In this document: positions 18,005 through 26,398 of the stretch, piece after piece | Position numbering within the stretch: position 1 is the first letter of the stretch | Layout of the letters: the number at the start of each line of letters is the position of its first letter | From: an uncultured Nitrospina sp. | Lineage (GTDB): Bacteria; Nitrospinota; Nitrospinia; Nitrospinales; VA-1 | Reading direction: 5' to 3' | Length of the DNA: 64,000 bases | NCBI GenBank assembly: GCA_937891765.1 | Contig: CALAGQ010000002.1 | Location: 22,338 to 86,337 of the forward strand | Position numbers and translations under genes: made by a program | Notes under the pieces: generated by a model | The model's database searches: none | Told to the model about the DNA's origin: nothing | The model's input: the letters and a program-made list of their open reading frames with translations, nothing else

Positions 18005-18679
18005 TTAATTGGAGTGACTCGCAACATCTATTACACTTATATTAGAATAAATTTTGGTGACTGCAAACATAAATTCTTCGATTTCTTTCTGGATTACAGA
18101 AAATTCCAGATCTGCCATACGACTTGCGGAAAATATCGACCCTCCCAATGCCACGGCTGAGGCCCCAGCAGAGAAATAATCGGGGATATTTTTGGGACCA
18201 ATACCGCCCACGGCCATCAGTTTGATCTGGTCAAAGGGCCCTTTTATAAGCTTAAAATAATCAGGCCCCATCTGGGAGGCTGGAAAAACTTTTACCATTG
18301 TCGCCCCAAAACTCCATGCCTTCTCAATTTCTGTAGGGGTTAAAGCACCGGGGAAATAGGCGAGACTGTTCTTAATACAAAATTCAGCGACCTGCTCATT
18401 CAAATTTGGCGCGACAATAAATTGTGCCCCCGCGTCAACGGCCTGCTGGCCAGACTCGACGGATAAAACCGTTCCAGCCCCTATGCAAAAATCAGGAAAT
18501 AATTCGACCGCCTTCTTAATAAGGAGAAACGCACCAGGAGTGTTGAGGGTGATTTCCAGAAAACGGAGCCCTCCTGAATATGCCGCTTCCAGCACACCAT
18601 GAAGGGAATCTCCGTCAACACCGCGTATGATGCCTAATACGGGCTCTTTCTCAAAGAGAGTTAAATCGAATCCTGCCAT
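18005..18679 (-). CDS. eda: 2-dehydro-3-deoxy-phosphogluconate (KDPG/KHG) aldolase
   Basis: The 224-residue class I aldolase has the family's catalytic Glu in LEITLNTPGA (E42), GAGTVL (67-72), the PNLN segment and the Schiff-base lysine in MVKVFPAS (K130). KDPG aldolase cleaves 2-keto-3-deoxy-6-phosphogluconate to pyruvate and glyceraldehyde-3-phosphate; some homologues act on 4-hydroxy-2-oxoglutarate. No Edd dehydratase is nearby, and the partner gene upstream is an HMGL-like aldolase, so the physiological substrate may be a different 2-keto-3-deoxy acid. Confidence 0.9.
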   Translation of the reverse strand: MAGFDLTLFEKEPVLGIIRGVDGDSLHGVLEAAYSGGLRFLEITLNTPGAFLLIKKAVELFPDFCIGAGTVLSVESGQQAVDAGAQFIVAPNLNEQVAEFCIKNSLAYFPGALTPTEIEKAWSFGATMVKVFPASQMGPDYFKLIKGPFDQIKLMAVGGIGPKNIPDYFSAGASAVALGGSIFSASRMADLEFSVIQKEIEEFMFAVTKIYSNISVIDVASHSN

Positions 18680-18686
18680 GAGAGAC

Positions 18687-19637
18687 TCAGACGTTGGCTT
18701 CTGTGGTGAGCTTGTTATAGAAATCCAGATATTCGTCCTTCTTGTCCGAACCTCTAACTTTCATTGCCGCGCGAGGATGCAGATCCAGAATGCCAGTAAG
18801 CATATAGGGAATGTTGTATCCCCATTCGATATTTTTACTTAAATTGACAAAATCCGATTCCAACACTTCCAGAATGGGTTTGAGGTTGAATTTCGGATTT
18901 TTCAAAAATCCCAATAATAATTCCAGCGGACAGTTACCTGCTGCTCTTCCTATGCCATAAATAGTTCCATCAAGGTAGTTGATGTTATTGATGATCGACT
19001 CAATCGTATTGCCAAAGGCCAATTGCTGGTTGTTGTGTGCGTGAATGCCAATTTCCCGACTCGGAAGCGCGGCCTTGTACTTTTTGGCGAGATAAGCAAT
19101 CTGTTCAGAATACAAAGCTCCGAAACTATCTACCAGATAAACGACATCAACGGCGCTTTCTTTTTCTACTTGTGCTAGTGCCTCATCCAATTCTCGTTCT
19201 CTGGCGTGCGACACCGCCATAATATTGATGGTGGTCTCATAGCCTTTTGCATTGAGTGTATTGACAAGGTCAATGGCTTTATCAATATCCTTGATGTATG
19301 AAGCAACCCGCATCATGTCCACATGGCTTTCTGATTTCGGGATCAGTGTGTCGGGATCAAAACGCCCGATATCTGCCATAACAGAAATCTTGCAATTTTT
19401 CTCCGTGTTCCCGATAACGTTATCCAGGTCCTGTTCGGAACAAAATTTCATCGGGCCAAATTCACCACGTTTAAACTGACTCTCGTCAGCCTTATAACCC
19501 AACTCGATGTAATCGACCCCTGACTTATTAACCGCTTGAAAAACTCTACGAACAAGGTCATCGCTGAACAAGTGATTGTTCATCAAACCACCATCACGGA
19601 TAGTGCAATCCAATACTTTTATTTCTTTTCGGTACAT
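18687..19637 (-). CDS. HMGL-like aldolase (4-hydroxy-2-oxovalerate aldolase-type)
   Basis: The 316-residue TIM-barrel protein opens with VLDCTIRDGGLMNNHLF, the metal-binding DxTxRDG motif of the HMGL/DRE-TIM family. It also has GIHAHNNQQLAFGNT (the HxH metal ligands), VVYLVDSFGALY and YGIGRAAGNCPLELLL. The start at 19637 (MYRKEIKVLD) is preferred because GGAGGA lies nine bases upstream. Such stand-alone proteins are related to 4-hydroxy-2-oxovalerate aldolases and homocitrate-type synthases. It precedes the KDPG aldolase gene by seven bases, so a joint pathway is likely; the substrate is unknown. Confidence 0.85.
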   Translation of the reverse strand: MYRKEIKVLDCTIRDGGLMNNHLFSDDLVRRVFQAVNKSGVDYIELGYKADESQFKRGEFGPMKFCSEQDLDNVIGNTEKNCKISVMADIGRFDPDTLIPKSESHVDMMRVASYIKDIDKAIDLVNTLNAKGYETTINIMAVSHARERELDEALAQVEKESAVDVVYLVDSFGALYSEQIAYLAKKYKAALPSREIGIHAHNNQQLAFGNTIESIINNINYLDGTIYGIGRAAGNCPLELLLGFLKNPKFNLKPILEVLESDFVNLSKNIEWGYNIPYMLTGILDLHPRAAMKVRGSDKKDEYLDFYNKLTTEANV

Positions 19638-19721
19638 GCTGTAAAATCCTCCAAGCGGAAACAATATATCCCGCTGAATAAAATGAATTTAGGTAAAACT
19701 ATCAATACATTGGAAGGAATC

Positions 19722-19750
19722 ATTATATTTATAATGTGGGTGAGGGTCAA
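19722..19750 (-). promoter_or_regulatory. Sigma70 promoter for the aldolase operon
   Basis: On the minus strand TTGACC (19745-19750), a 17-base spacer and a perfect TATAAT (19722-19727). The leader to the HMGL-like gene is about 78 bases. Confidence 0.75.
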
Positions 19751-19768
19751 TCAGATAATTTTGTTAGA

Positions 19769-19789
19769 GCTCTTTAACCTCCAAAGAGC
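19769..19789. repeat. Seven-base inverted repeat
   Basis: GCTCTTT and AAAGAGC are separated by AACCTCC. It lies upstream of the promoter at 19722-19750 and could be an operator or a structural element; no T-run follows on either strand. Confidence 0.35.
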
Positions 19790-19985
19790 CTAAAACTAAC
19801 AATTTCAACAATAAATCTAGGGAAACGATGCTGATATTTCTCAGTAATGACAGGTGAAATTCTTTTCGTCGATTCTAGTTGGATTTGGTTCTATAATCAG
19901 AGCCATAATTTTTAGGGGTCGATATCGGTTTCTAATTCGACACTTGAAATACTTCAACCAAATACCAAGAGCATAGAGCTTAATA

Positions 19986-20411
19986 ATGGCTAATAAAATG
20001 TCTTTTTGGCTCGTCAAGCAAGAGCCCTCCAAATACAGTTGGGAGACTTTTGTGAAAGAGGGAGAAACCTACTGGGATGGAGTTCGGAACTATCAGGCTC
20101 GTAACAATTTGAAGTCCATGAAAAAGGGAGATCTGGTTTTCTTTTATCATAGTGTCACGGGCAAAGAGATCATGGGTATTGCCACGGTGACCCGTGAAGC
20201 TTATCCAGACCCGACCATTGATGACCCGCGCTGGGTTGTGGTCAACCTAAAACCCGTTAAGGCCCTTGCGCACCCTGTAAGTCTTGAGGAGATTAAAAGT
20301 CATAAAGACCTTTCGGAAATCGCTTTAGTTCGGCAATCGCGTTTATCTGTTCTGCCCTTGGCAAAAAAGGAAAGCCAGATAATCTTAAGACTGGGCAAAA
20401 CTTCACTCTGA
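19986..20411 (+). CDS. EVE domain-containing protein
   Basis: The 141-residue protein is a complete EVE domain: SFWLVKQEPSKYSWETF at the start, WDGVRNYQARNNLKSMKKGD and VFFYHS in the middle, then GIATVTREAYPDPT and VRQSRLSVLPL. EVE domains (related to PUA and YTH) bind modified bases in DNA or RNA, and in bacteria can recognise 5-methylcytosine derivatives. No restriction gene is adjacent, so this is the housekeeping-type single-domain form. Confidence 0.92.
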   Translation: MANKMSFWLVKQEPSKYSWETFVKEGETYWDGVRNYQARNNLKSMKKGDLVFFYHSVTGKEIMGIATVTREAYPDPTIDDPRWVVVNLKPVKALAHPVSLEEIKSHKDLSEIALVRQSRLSVLPLAKKESQIILRLGKTSL

Positions 20412-20448
20412 TTTCGCACATCATGATAGAACGCACAAGATATTCCCA

Positions 20449-20477
20449 TTGACTTAAAAAATATTGAAGTATAAATT
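20449..20477 (+). promoter_or_regulatory. Sigma70 promoter for the small lipoprotein operon
   Basis: TTGACT (20449-20454), a 17-base spacer and TAAATT (20472-20477), about 33 bases before the ATG at 20511. Confidence 0.6.
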
Positions 20478-20510
20478 CAGGCAACTATAACTTTATAAGG
20501 ATATAAACCA

Positions 20511-20645
20511 ATGAAAGCAGGAATCGCCCTTATCTTCGTTATGTCTTTATTACTGGGTTGTTCAGGGGAAAGCACCGACAAAAATACTCCTCAACCTGTG
20601 CAGAAACTGTCTTGGCCTCTAAAAACCTTAGGAATGAGTCTATGA
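20511..20645 (+). CDS. Small lipoprotein (44 aa)
   Basis: A short gene with a clear lipoprotein signal: MKAGIALIFVMSLLLGC, with the lipobox LLGC followed by SGES. Mature length would be under 30 residues. AAGG lies ten bases before the ATG. The stop codon overlaps the next ATG (ATGA), so the two are translationally coupled. It resembles entericidin-type peptides in size and build only; no sequence family is recognised. Confidence 0.65.
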   Translation: MKAGIALIFVMSLLLGCSGESTDKNTPQPVQKLSWPLKTLGMSL

Positions 20646-20887
20646 GCCCTCGAATCATACTGATCTTCTTGGCCGCTTCTCTAATTTTTGCACGTTGTTC
20701 CGGTGATAAAATCGACAAGCAACCCCCAAAAGCAACTAAATTGGCGCCACCACAGGTTGAAACAGCTCAGCCCGCCACAAGTTCTCCCAGTGCTCAGGAT
20801 TTGCAACCCGATGTACATATCAGCGGTACCCAGAACACCCATATATCAGGAGCCCTTTCAACTTCCAAGCATATTAGCGGTCAGTAA
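20642..20887 (+). CDS. Small secreted protein with HISG repeats (81 aa)
   Basis: The 81-residue protein starts at ATG 20642, overlapping the previous stop, with AGGA eight bases upstream. The N-terminus (MSPRIILIFLAASLIF) is a signal sequence; ARC follows, but an arginine at -1 makes this an unusual lipobox. A Pro/Ala/Gln-rich linker leads to three copies of HISG at the C-terminus (VHISGTQ, THISGAL, KHISGQ). The spaced histidines could bind metal; this is inference. Its layout mirrors the preceding lipoprotein, suggesting tandem duplication and divergence. Confidence 0.6.
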   Translation: MSPRIILIFLAASLIFARCSGDKIDKQPPKATKLAPPQVETAQPATSSPSAQDLQPDVHISGTQNTHISGALSTSKHISGQ

Positions 20888-20890
20888 ACT

Positions 20891-21556
20891 ATGAAACCAG
20901 CAGTGCTTTTAATTGTATTTGTGCTTTTCGTTTCGGTTTCATCTTCATGGGCAGGTCGGGCAGAAATATCTGCCTGCCTGAAACAAGTGACCCCCCTGAA
21001 AACCCAAAGGGATCAGGTGGCAGAATTAGATGGAATTTGGGGGCTGTTCCAAAAAACGGCGGAACTTCAAGATAATTCTGCCGAGGCCGTTAATCTGGAC
21101 AAAAAGATTAATTCAATCCTTTTTCACTTAGACTATCTATGCAATACCACCGATGGAATTCCTTTTGATGAGTTGGCGGACTATGTTTCAACAAGTCTGT
21201 CTGAAAAGGGCGAGGAGAAATTTAAAAAGGAATTGATCATCCTTGGAAAAAACGAAGCACAAATCGAAGTCTGGTTCAAGTTTTCAAAATTTGCTGTCGC
21301 AAATCGATATCGGGTTTTGGATCCTCAAAGGATTTCTGGCACCATTCAGTCGACGCACCCCCTAATCAAAAAGTACTTAGAGCTTGCTGAAAAAATAAAT
21401 GGGAAAATTGATAAGGTGTCAGTGCTTCAGGAAACACAAGACCTGACAAAGCAGATCGATAATTTTTTAGAGATAGATCCTTATATGTCTCAGGCCATCC
21501 ATGAAAATTCCCAAATCCCTTATGCCGATTGGGATGAAAATTATGGAGGCTCTTAA
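20891..21556 (+). CDS. Periplasmic protein of unknown function (221 aa)
   Basis: The product begins with a signal peptide ending SSSWAG and is otherwise soluble, largely helical and charged. Two cysteines (SACLKQV near 29 and DYLCNTT) could form a disulfide. The C-terminus ends SQIPYADWDENYGGS. It starts three bases after the HISG-repeat gene, so it is the third gene of this secreted-protein operon. I do not recognise the family. Confidence 0.65.
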   Translation: MKPAVLLIVFVLFVSVSSSWAGRAEISACLKQVTPLKTQRDQVAELDGIWGLFQKTAELQDNSAEAVNLDKKINSILFHLDYLCNTTDGIPFDELADYVSTSLSEKGEEKFKKELIILGKNEAQIEVWFKFSKFAVANRYRVLDPQRISGTIQSTHPLIKKYLELAEKINGKIDKVSVLQETQDLTKQIDNFLEIDPYMSQAIHENSQIPYADWDENYGGS

Positions 21557-21609
21557 ACGATTAAAGCTATAGTCCAATAATTTCTTTTTATCAATCGAAA
21601 GAGGAAACG

Positions 21610-22413
21610 ATGAGCAATTTTCTAGTCATAGGTGGAACAGGTGTGATGGGAACCGCAGCGATTAAAGCCATTCGTGAAAAGTTTGGCGACACAGCCAATA
21701 TCCTGGCTAACTGGTATGGCAAAGAGGTGCCTGGTTTGACTATTGAAGGTGCTGATGAAACCCTGTTTGGCGATATCAATGATCCCGAGGTTCTGGATAA
21801 AATCAAAGCTTACGATAACGGGCAATTCGACACCTTGTTCTATGCCACCGCGCTAGGTGAGGTTGGAGTGCCGATTAAAGAGGCGACCCCCGAATCCATC
21901 ACTCAGTCCAACATGCTTTCATTTGATCCTATCCTGAAACTGGAAAAGCAATTGAATGTTAAAACCATTGTTGCCTATTCCACCTTTTATGTTATCAGGC
22001 ATCAGCTTTCCACTTATGGAGCAATGGGTCATTCGAAAGAAGCTATTGAGAAATGGACCGTTGAGAAAGGCAAAGCCCGGCATGTTTGTATTCGCGCCGG
22101 ACTGTTTGAATCTCAATCTTCCCGGGGTATCAAATTGCTTCTGAGAAAATCCGCAAAAAATCCAGAAAACCTGAGGGATCCCCTGCTCCGTTCCTATTTT
22201 GAAGGAAAAAGCTCGAAGGAAGGCATCCGGAAATTTGAGGAAGGCATCTTTAAGGAAGAAAAAGAAGCTTATGGCGATTGCAGAACAAATGCCGACGACT
22301 TATATCAATCGCATTTGAAACTATTCGATTCTAAAGAACCTGTCTTCATTAACGTTTGTGGCAAACGAATCTGGGTTTCTGATACTCCTTTACTCCTCAA
22401 GGATTATCTATAA
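21610..22413 (+). CDS. Rossmann-fold NAD(P)-dependent reductase/epimerase-like protein
   Basis: The 267-residue protein has a dinucleotide-binding loop GGTGVMG (8-14) at the N-terminus, DTLFYATALGEVGVP in place of the usual NAG segment, and STYGAMGHSKEAIEKW, giving a Tyr-x6-Lys pair with Met-Gly between them as in FabI-type enoyl-ACP reductases (YNVMGLAK) instead of the classical SDR Y-x3-K. The C-terminal half is charged and lacks FabI signatures. GAGGAAACG precedes the ATG. It is an NAD(P)H-dependent reductase or epimerase of unknown substrate. Confidence 0.7.
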   Translation: MSNFLVIGGTGVMGTAAIKAIREKFGDTANILANWYGKEVPGLTIEGADETLFGDINDPEVLDKIKAYDNGQFDTLFYATALGEVGVPIKEATPESITQSNMLSFDPILKLEKQLNVKTIVAYSTFYVIRHQLSTYGAMGHSKEAIEKWTVEKGKARHVCIRAGLFESQSSRGIKLLLRKSAKNPENLRDPLLRSYFEGKSSKEGIRKFEEGIFKEEKEAYGDCRTNADDLYQSHLKLFDSKEPVFINVCGKRIWVSDTPLLLKDYL

Positions 22414-22587
22414 CCCTCATTTTCTGTTGCGTGCAAACGCGATTTTACAATGGAAAACGGGGTCAATATCTGATATCCCATGTAGATATTCCATTTGCAT
22501 TGCTTTCGACATGTTTTTATCTGATAATCATTGAACAGTTGAATGTTATATATGAATGTAACCTTAGTTCGTTTTCTGTCATAACTC

Positions 22588-24270
22588 ATGAATGCTAAAG
22601 ATACATCAACAAAAACAGAAACATCGCAGCCTCGCCGATTCTCGAATGATGAAAATCTAAACACCCTGCTCAACAGCGTGGTCAATGAAGTAGGCGCATA
22701 TGCTGATCGGCTTGGCGGACAGATTAAAAAGCTATCGGATATAGGCCGGGCTCTTTCAGGGGTTTACGATTTAAACGTCCTTCTTGAAATGATTGTTGAT
22801 CAGGCCCGAAATTTCACCAACGCAGATGCCGGGACTTTATATATTGTTGAAGACAACACCCTCCGTTTTCAAATTGTTCAAAACGATAGTTTGAAAATTA
22901 GAATGGGTGGAAAAACCGGAGAAACGATTCCTTTTCCGCCGGTTGAGTTAAAGAAATCTAATGTTTCCGCCTTCGTCGCCTTGAAAGGGGTGTCCATAAA
23001 CATTCCGGATGTTTATGATACCGACCTTTTTGATTTCACCGGCCCCAAAAAATTTGATCAATCCACCGGATACCGCTCCCAGTCCATGCTGGTCGTTCCA
23101 ATGCGTAACCACGATGGCGATGTGATTGGTGTTTTGCAACTTTTGAATGCCACCAATCCCAATAACGGCAAGGTGATTTCGTTTTCACAGGATTATGAAA
23201 ATCTTTCTGAATCGTTGGCTTCACAAGCGGCAGTTTCCATCACAAACGCAAAACTGATTTCCAACATAACCGAATTGTTTGAGGCCTTTGTTAAAGTCAT
23301 GGCTACCGCCATTGATGAGAAGTCTCCTGTTACCGGCGGCCATATTCGCAGGGTGGCGGATCTGACCCTGACTATGGCGGATGTCATCCATAACTCAAAA
23401 GAAGGCCCGTATAAGGATATAACATTCTCACCGGATCAGATTTACGAATTAAGAATTGCCGCCTATATGCACGATATAGGAAAAGTTACGTCTCCAGTTG
23501 AAATTGTTGAAAAGGCCAAAAAGCTCCAAACTATTTTTGACCGTATCCAATATGTTCGTTTGAGAATGGCTTACATCAGCCAGAAAATTATGTTGGAGGG
23601 TCAGAATACCAAGATAGAATTATTACAAAACGGCTCTGACTCTGGAAAATTAAAAGCCCTTGAAAAAGAAACTCTCGACAAATTGGAAGAAATAAAAGAA
23701 ATACGGGAATTCATTAATAAGTGTAATGAACCGGGCGAATTTCTTGAGGATGAAACCCTGGAAAGATTAAAAGAACTATCTAAAAAGACCTATATTGATG
23801 ATGAGGGAGAGCAACAACCCTTCCTGACGGAAGATGAATTGGTCAACCTGTCAATTCGGCGGGGAAGCATAACAGAAGCAGAAAGAAAAAAGATGCAGGA
23901 TCATGCAGCAGTGACCTTAAGAATGCTAAAACAAATCCCCTTTACCAAAAAACTGAAAAACGTCCCCAGTTTTGCCGGAGCTCACCATGAATTTATTAAT
24001 GGAAAAGGCTATCCTCTGGGTCTGAAGGGGGACGAGATTCCTTTTGAGGGAAAATTGATGGCTGTCACCGATATTGCCGAGGCCCTGACCGCATCAGACA
24101 GACCCTATAAAAAAGCAATGCCTTTGGAAACGGTCTATCGCATCCTCAGATCCATGGCCGAAAAAGAAGAACTGGATAATGGCCTGGTTGAATTGTTCAT
24201 CGAAAAAGAGGTTTACAAACTATATCAGGAAACATACGAAAACGGTTCCAAAGAAAAACAAAACGCCTAA
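22588..24270 (+). CDS. GAF / HD-GYP signalling phosphodiesterase
   Basis: The 560-residue cytoplasmic protein has a GAF domain at about 45-220 and an HD-GYP domain at the C-terminus: HDIGK (295-299), QDHA (437-440), HHEFINGKGYP (466-476), then DIAEALTASDRPYK. HD-GYP domains hydrolyse cyclic di-GMP to GMP or pGpG. A charged, probably coiled insertion of about 120 residues (~305-428) separates the HD motif from the rest. It stands alone between the reductase and a minus-strand small gene. Confidence 0.88.
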   Translation: MNAKDTSTKTETSQPRRFSNDENLNTLLNSVVNEVGAYADRLGGQIKKLSDIGRALSGVYDLNVLLEMIVDQARNFTNADAGTLYIVEDNTLRFQIVQNDSLKIRMGGKTGETIPFPPVELKKSNVSAFVALKGVSINIPDVYDTDLFDFTGPKKFDQSTGYRSQSMLVVPMRNHDGDVIGVLQLLNATNPNNGKVISFSQDYENLSESLASQAAVSITNAKLISNITELFEAFVKVMATAIDEKSPVTGGHIRRVADLTLTMADVIHNSKEGPYKDITFSPDQIYELRIAAYMHDIGKVTSPVEIVEKAKKLQTIFDRIQYVRLRMAYISQKIMLEGQNTKIELLQNGSDSGKLKALEKETLDKLEEIKEIREFINKCNEPGEFLEDETLERLKELSKKTYIDDEGEQQPFLTEDELVNLSIRRGSITEAERKKMQDHAAVTLRMLKQIPFTKKLKNVPSFAGAHHEFINGKGYPLGLKGDEIPFEGKLMAVTDIAEALTASDRPYKKAMPLETVYRILRSMAEKEELDNGLVELFIEKEVYKLYQETYENGSKEKQNA

Positions 24271-24351
24271 CTTTCACCCCACCAAAGCAGCCCCTGCCCT
24301 ATCCCTTAGCAAACAGTTAAGAAATTTCTATTCCAATTATTTTAGAGCACG

Positions 24352-24594
24352 TTATTTGCTTTTAGGTTTATAGGGCCCGGTTCGAAGATAGTTGTCGTTC
24401 ATTTTCACATGATTGTCGATTTGGGGAGCATCCTGTTCTTTCCCCTCGGGATGGCCATCATCGAACTTTTTTTCTAGAAGGTTTTTAGTTTTATCTGATA
24501 GGATTAACGTTCTTTGTTTCCGGGCTTGGGTTTTCTTTTTGGCAAACATTTGTTTATATTTTTTTTTGTCCTCGTGGGACATATTCAGAACCAT
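24352..24594 (-). CDS. Small lysine-rich hypothetical protein (80 aa)
   Basis: The 80-residue basic protein (SHEDKKKYKQMFAKKKTQAR near the start) ends TGPYKPKSK and is probably disordered or nucleic-acid binding by charge. I do not recognise it. The start is uncertain: ATG codons at 24594 and 24582 are both possible and neither has a good ribosome binding site. It diverges from mgtE. Confidence 0.45.
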   Translation of the reverse strand: MVLNMSHEDKKKYKQMFAKKKTQARKQRTLILSDKTKNLLEKKFDDGHPEGKEQDAPQIDNHVKMNDNYLRTGPYKPKSK

Positions 24595-24687
24595 ATGGCA
24601 CCGTAGTATAATTAACGTTTCAGAATTGTATAATCGCTCCAACTGAACTCAGGATACTTTACTTTCAACTGATTTTATAACTATTTT

Positions 24688-26040
24688 ATGCCTATTGAAA
24701 AAATAAAGGAGGCTTTCAAGGATTCGGATGTCCAAGAGATTTCATTACGCGATCTTATTATCGATTTGGACCACTTTGAAATTGCCCGGCGGCTTCACGA
24801 ATTGAATAGGGAGCAGAAAGTGCAGATTTTTCATCTTCTTGAGAGTGATGAAAAAAGACAGGAGCTCCTCTATGAAACTGATATGGATAGCCGTCTTGAA
24901 ATCCAGGAAACGCTGGATCGGGACTATTTGGCCGCTCTGCTGGATAGTATGCCAGAAGATGAAGCCACGGACATAATTCAAGAGCACCCTGATGCCACCC
25001 AGGCAGAACTCCTGAGCAAAATGGAGGTTCAGGATGCGGAGGTCATTAAAGACCTAATACGTTATGAAGAGGAAACCGCAGGCGGCTTGATGACTCCTGA
25101 TTTCAACAAAATCCATTGTGATAGCAGAGCTGGGGACATCTTTACTAAAATAAGAAGGGAATCCAATAAAGAAACCATTCCTTATTACTACGTGGTTAAT
25201 GAAATGGACCAATTGGTGGGCTTTTTCAAATTGAGGGATTTGCTGAATATCCAAACCTCAGCTATGGCAAAAGAATTCACCCGTTCCGAAACTCCAAAAG
25301 TGCACCTGAATGACCCTTGTGAAAAGGTGGCTCAAATTATGGGGCAGGAACATCTAAGCAGTTTGCCTGTTGTGGACGACGACAATGTGATTCAAGGAAT
25401 CATCACTTTTGATGATGTCATTCGGTCCATGCAAGACAGCGCCAGTGAAGACATATACACCATGGTCGGAACCGCTAAGGTGGATCCATTCGCAAAAAAA
25501 ATAAGCAACAAAATTATCGCCCGGGCACCCTGGTTGTTCACCACCTTTATCGGCGGGCTGGTCAGCGCATGGGTGCTGGAGTCTTACCAGACAACTCTTG
25601 CCGATTTTGCCGCAGTTATATTTTTCATTCCCTTTGTGATTGGGTTGGCAGGCAATGTAGGAATTCAAGGTGCCACGGTCATTGTAAGGGGTTTGGCGAC
25701 GGGTGATATTCAAAAAGATAATCTTGCTACGGTGGTCAAAAGCGAGCTGTCAGTTGGAGTATTAAACGGCGTGATTTTTGGATTGCTATGCGGGGGGCTT
25801 GTCTATCTGGCTTCCGAATCCATTTTGCACACCAACCCGGTACTGGGTTTAGTGGTGGGAACGGGAATTGTTCTCGCCGTTTCCGTCGCATCTCTGATGG
25901 GCTCATTAGCCCCGATACTGTTTATAAACCTGGACATTGATCCGGCCATCAGCACCGGCCCTATGATCACCGTCATCAACGATATTCTTGGCCTGGCCAT
26001 CTATCTTACAACAGCGGCTTATTTTTTTTCAAGCCTGTAA
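24688..26040 (+). CDS. mgtE: Magnesium transporter MgtE
   Basis: The 450-residue protein has the MgtE architecture: the N-terminal superhelical domain (1-130), two CBS domains (~135-260; MTPDFNKIHCD and VVDDDNVIQGIITFDDV) and five membrane helices with WLFTTFIGGLVSAWVLES and the pore segment GLAGNVGIQGATVIVRGLATG. Length equals family norm. MgtE is a homodimeric Mg2+ channel gated by cytoplasmic Mg2+ binding to the N and CBS domains. It is monocistronic here. Confidence 0.96.
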   Translation: MPIEKIKEAFKDSDVQEISLRDLIIDLDHFEIARRLHELNREQKVQIFHLLESDEKRQELLYETDMDSRLEIQETLDRDYLAALLDSMPEDEATDIIQEHPDATQAELLSKMEVQDAEVIKDLIRYEEETAGGLMTPDFNKIHCDSRAGDIFTKIRRESNKETIPYYYVVNEMDQLVGFFKLRDLLNIQTSAMAKEFTRSETPKVHLNDPCEKVAQIMGQEHLSSLPVVDDDNVIQGIITFDDVIRSMQDSASEDIYTMVGTAKVDPFAKKISNKIIARAPWLFTTFIGGLVSAWVLESYQTTLADFAAVIFFIPFVIGLAGNVGIQGATVIVRGLATGDIQKDNLATVVKSELSVGVLNGVIFGLLCGGLVYLASESILHTNPVLGLVVGTGIVLAVSVASLMGSLAPILFINLDIDPAISTGPMITVINDILGLAIYLTTAAYFFSSL

Positions 26041-26048
26041 AACAGGCT
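26032..26048. terminator. Short hairpin across convergent stops
   Basis: AGCCTG and CAGGCT pair perfectly around TAAAA, which contains the mgtE stop. It could end transcription of both mgtE and the lipoyl-like gene, but no U-tract follows on either strand. Confidence 0.35.
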
Positions 26049-26292
26049 AATCTTTCTCAGCCAGTTCCACTTCGATTAAAGCAGAATCCACTTCAACATA
26101 ATCTCCTTCCATCACATAAAATTCTTTCACTCTCCCTTCCACTTCTGATAATAAAGTGAAATAACCCTCAGAAATAATTTCAGCCACGGCGGTACCGGGA
26201 GCCACTTTATCTCCCTTTCGGACCAGGTATTTATCCACCTTGCCCGAAGTCATAGTGGGATACATGGCCGCCATGACAATATAATCTTCCAT
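26047..26292 (-). CDS. Biotinyl/lipoyl-like domain protein lacking the modified lysine
   Basis: The 81-residue protein is a single biotinyl/lipoyl fold: GKVDKYLVRKGDKVAPGTAV, AEIISEGYFTLLSEVEGRV, then VMEGDYVEVDSALIEVE. In lipoyl domains the hairpin between the two halves reads ETDKA with the modified lysine; here it is SEGYF, so neither lipoylation nor biotinylation is expected at that position. It is therefore a degenerate or structural domain. A GGAGGAAG ribosome binding site precedes the ATG at 26292. No dehydrogenase E2 or carboxylase is adjacent. Confidence 0.8.
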   Translation of the reverse strand: MEDYIVMAAMYPTMTSGKVDKYLVRKGDKVAPGTAVAEIISEGYFTLLSEVEGRVKEFYVMEGDYVEVDSALIEVELAEKD

Positions 26293-26398
26293 AATGCTTC
26301 CTCCAACTCAGAGATATTTGTAAAGCCCGTGCCTAAAAATAATTTATTACCAGAACATTAAACAGTATAATAGGAAAACCTTTAACCCACTCCTAATC

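Larger units (their letters stand above)
19638..19985. other. Intergenic region between divergent genes
   Basis: This 348-base region holds the consensus promoter for the aldolase operon (19722-19750, minus) and a short inverted repeat (19769-19789). The remaining ~200 bases before the EVE gene are AT-rich. No convincing gene is seen: a minus-strand open frame across 19841-20032 overlaps the EVE start and has no family resemblance. Confidence 0.6.

Noticed and set aside
19841..20032. Minus-strand open frame before the EVE gene
   Set aside because: It overlaps the EVE start, has no ribosome binding site and no recognisable motif.
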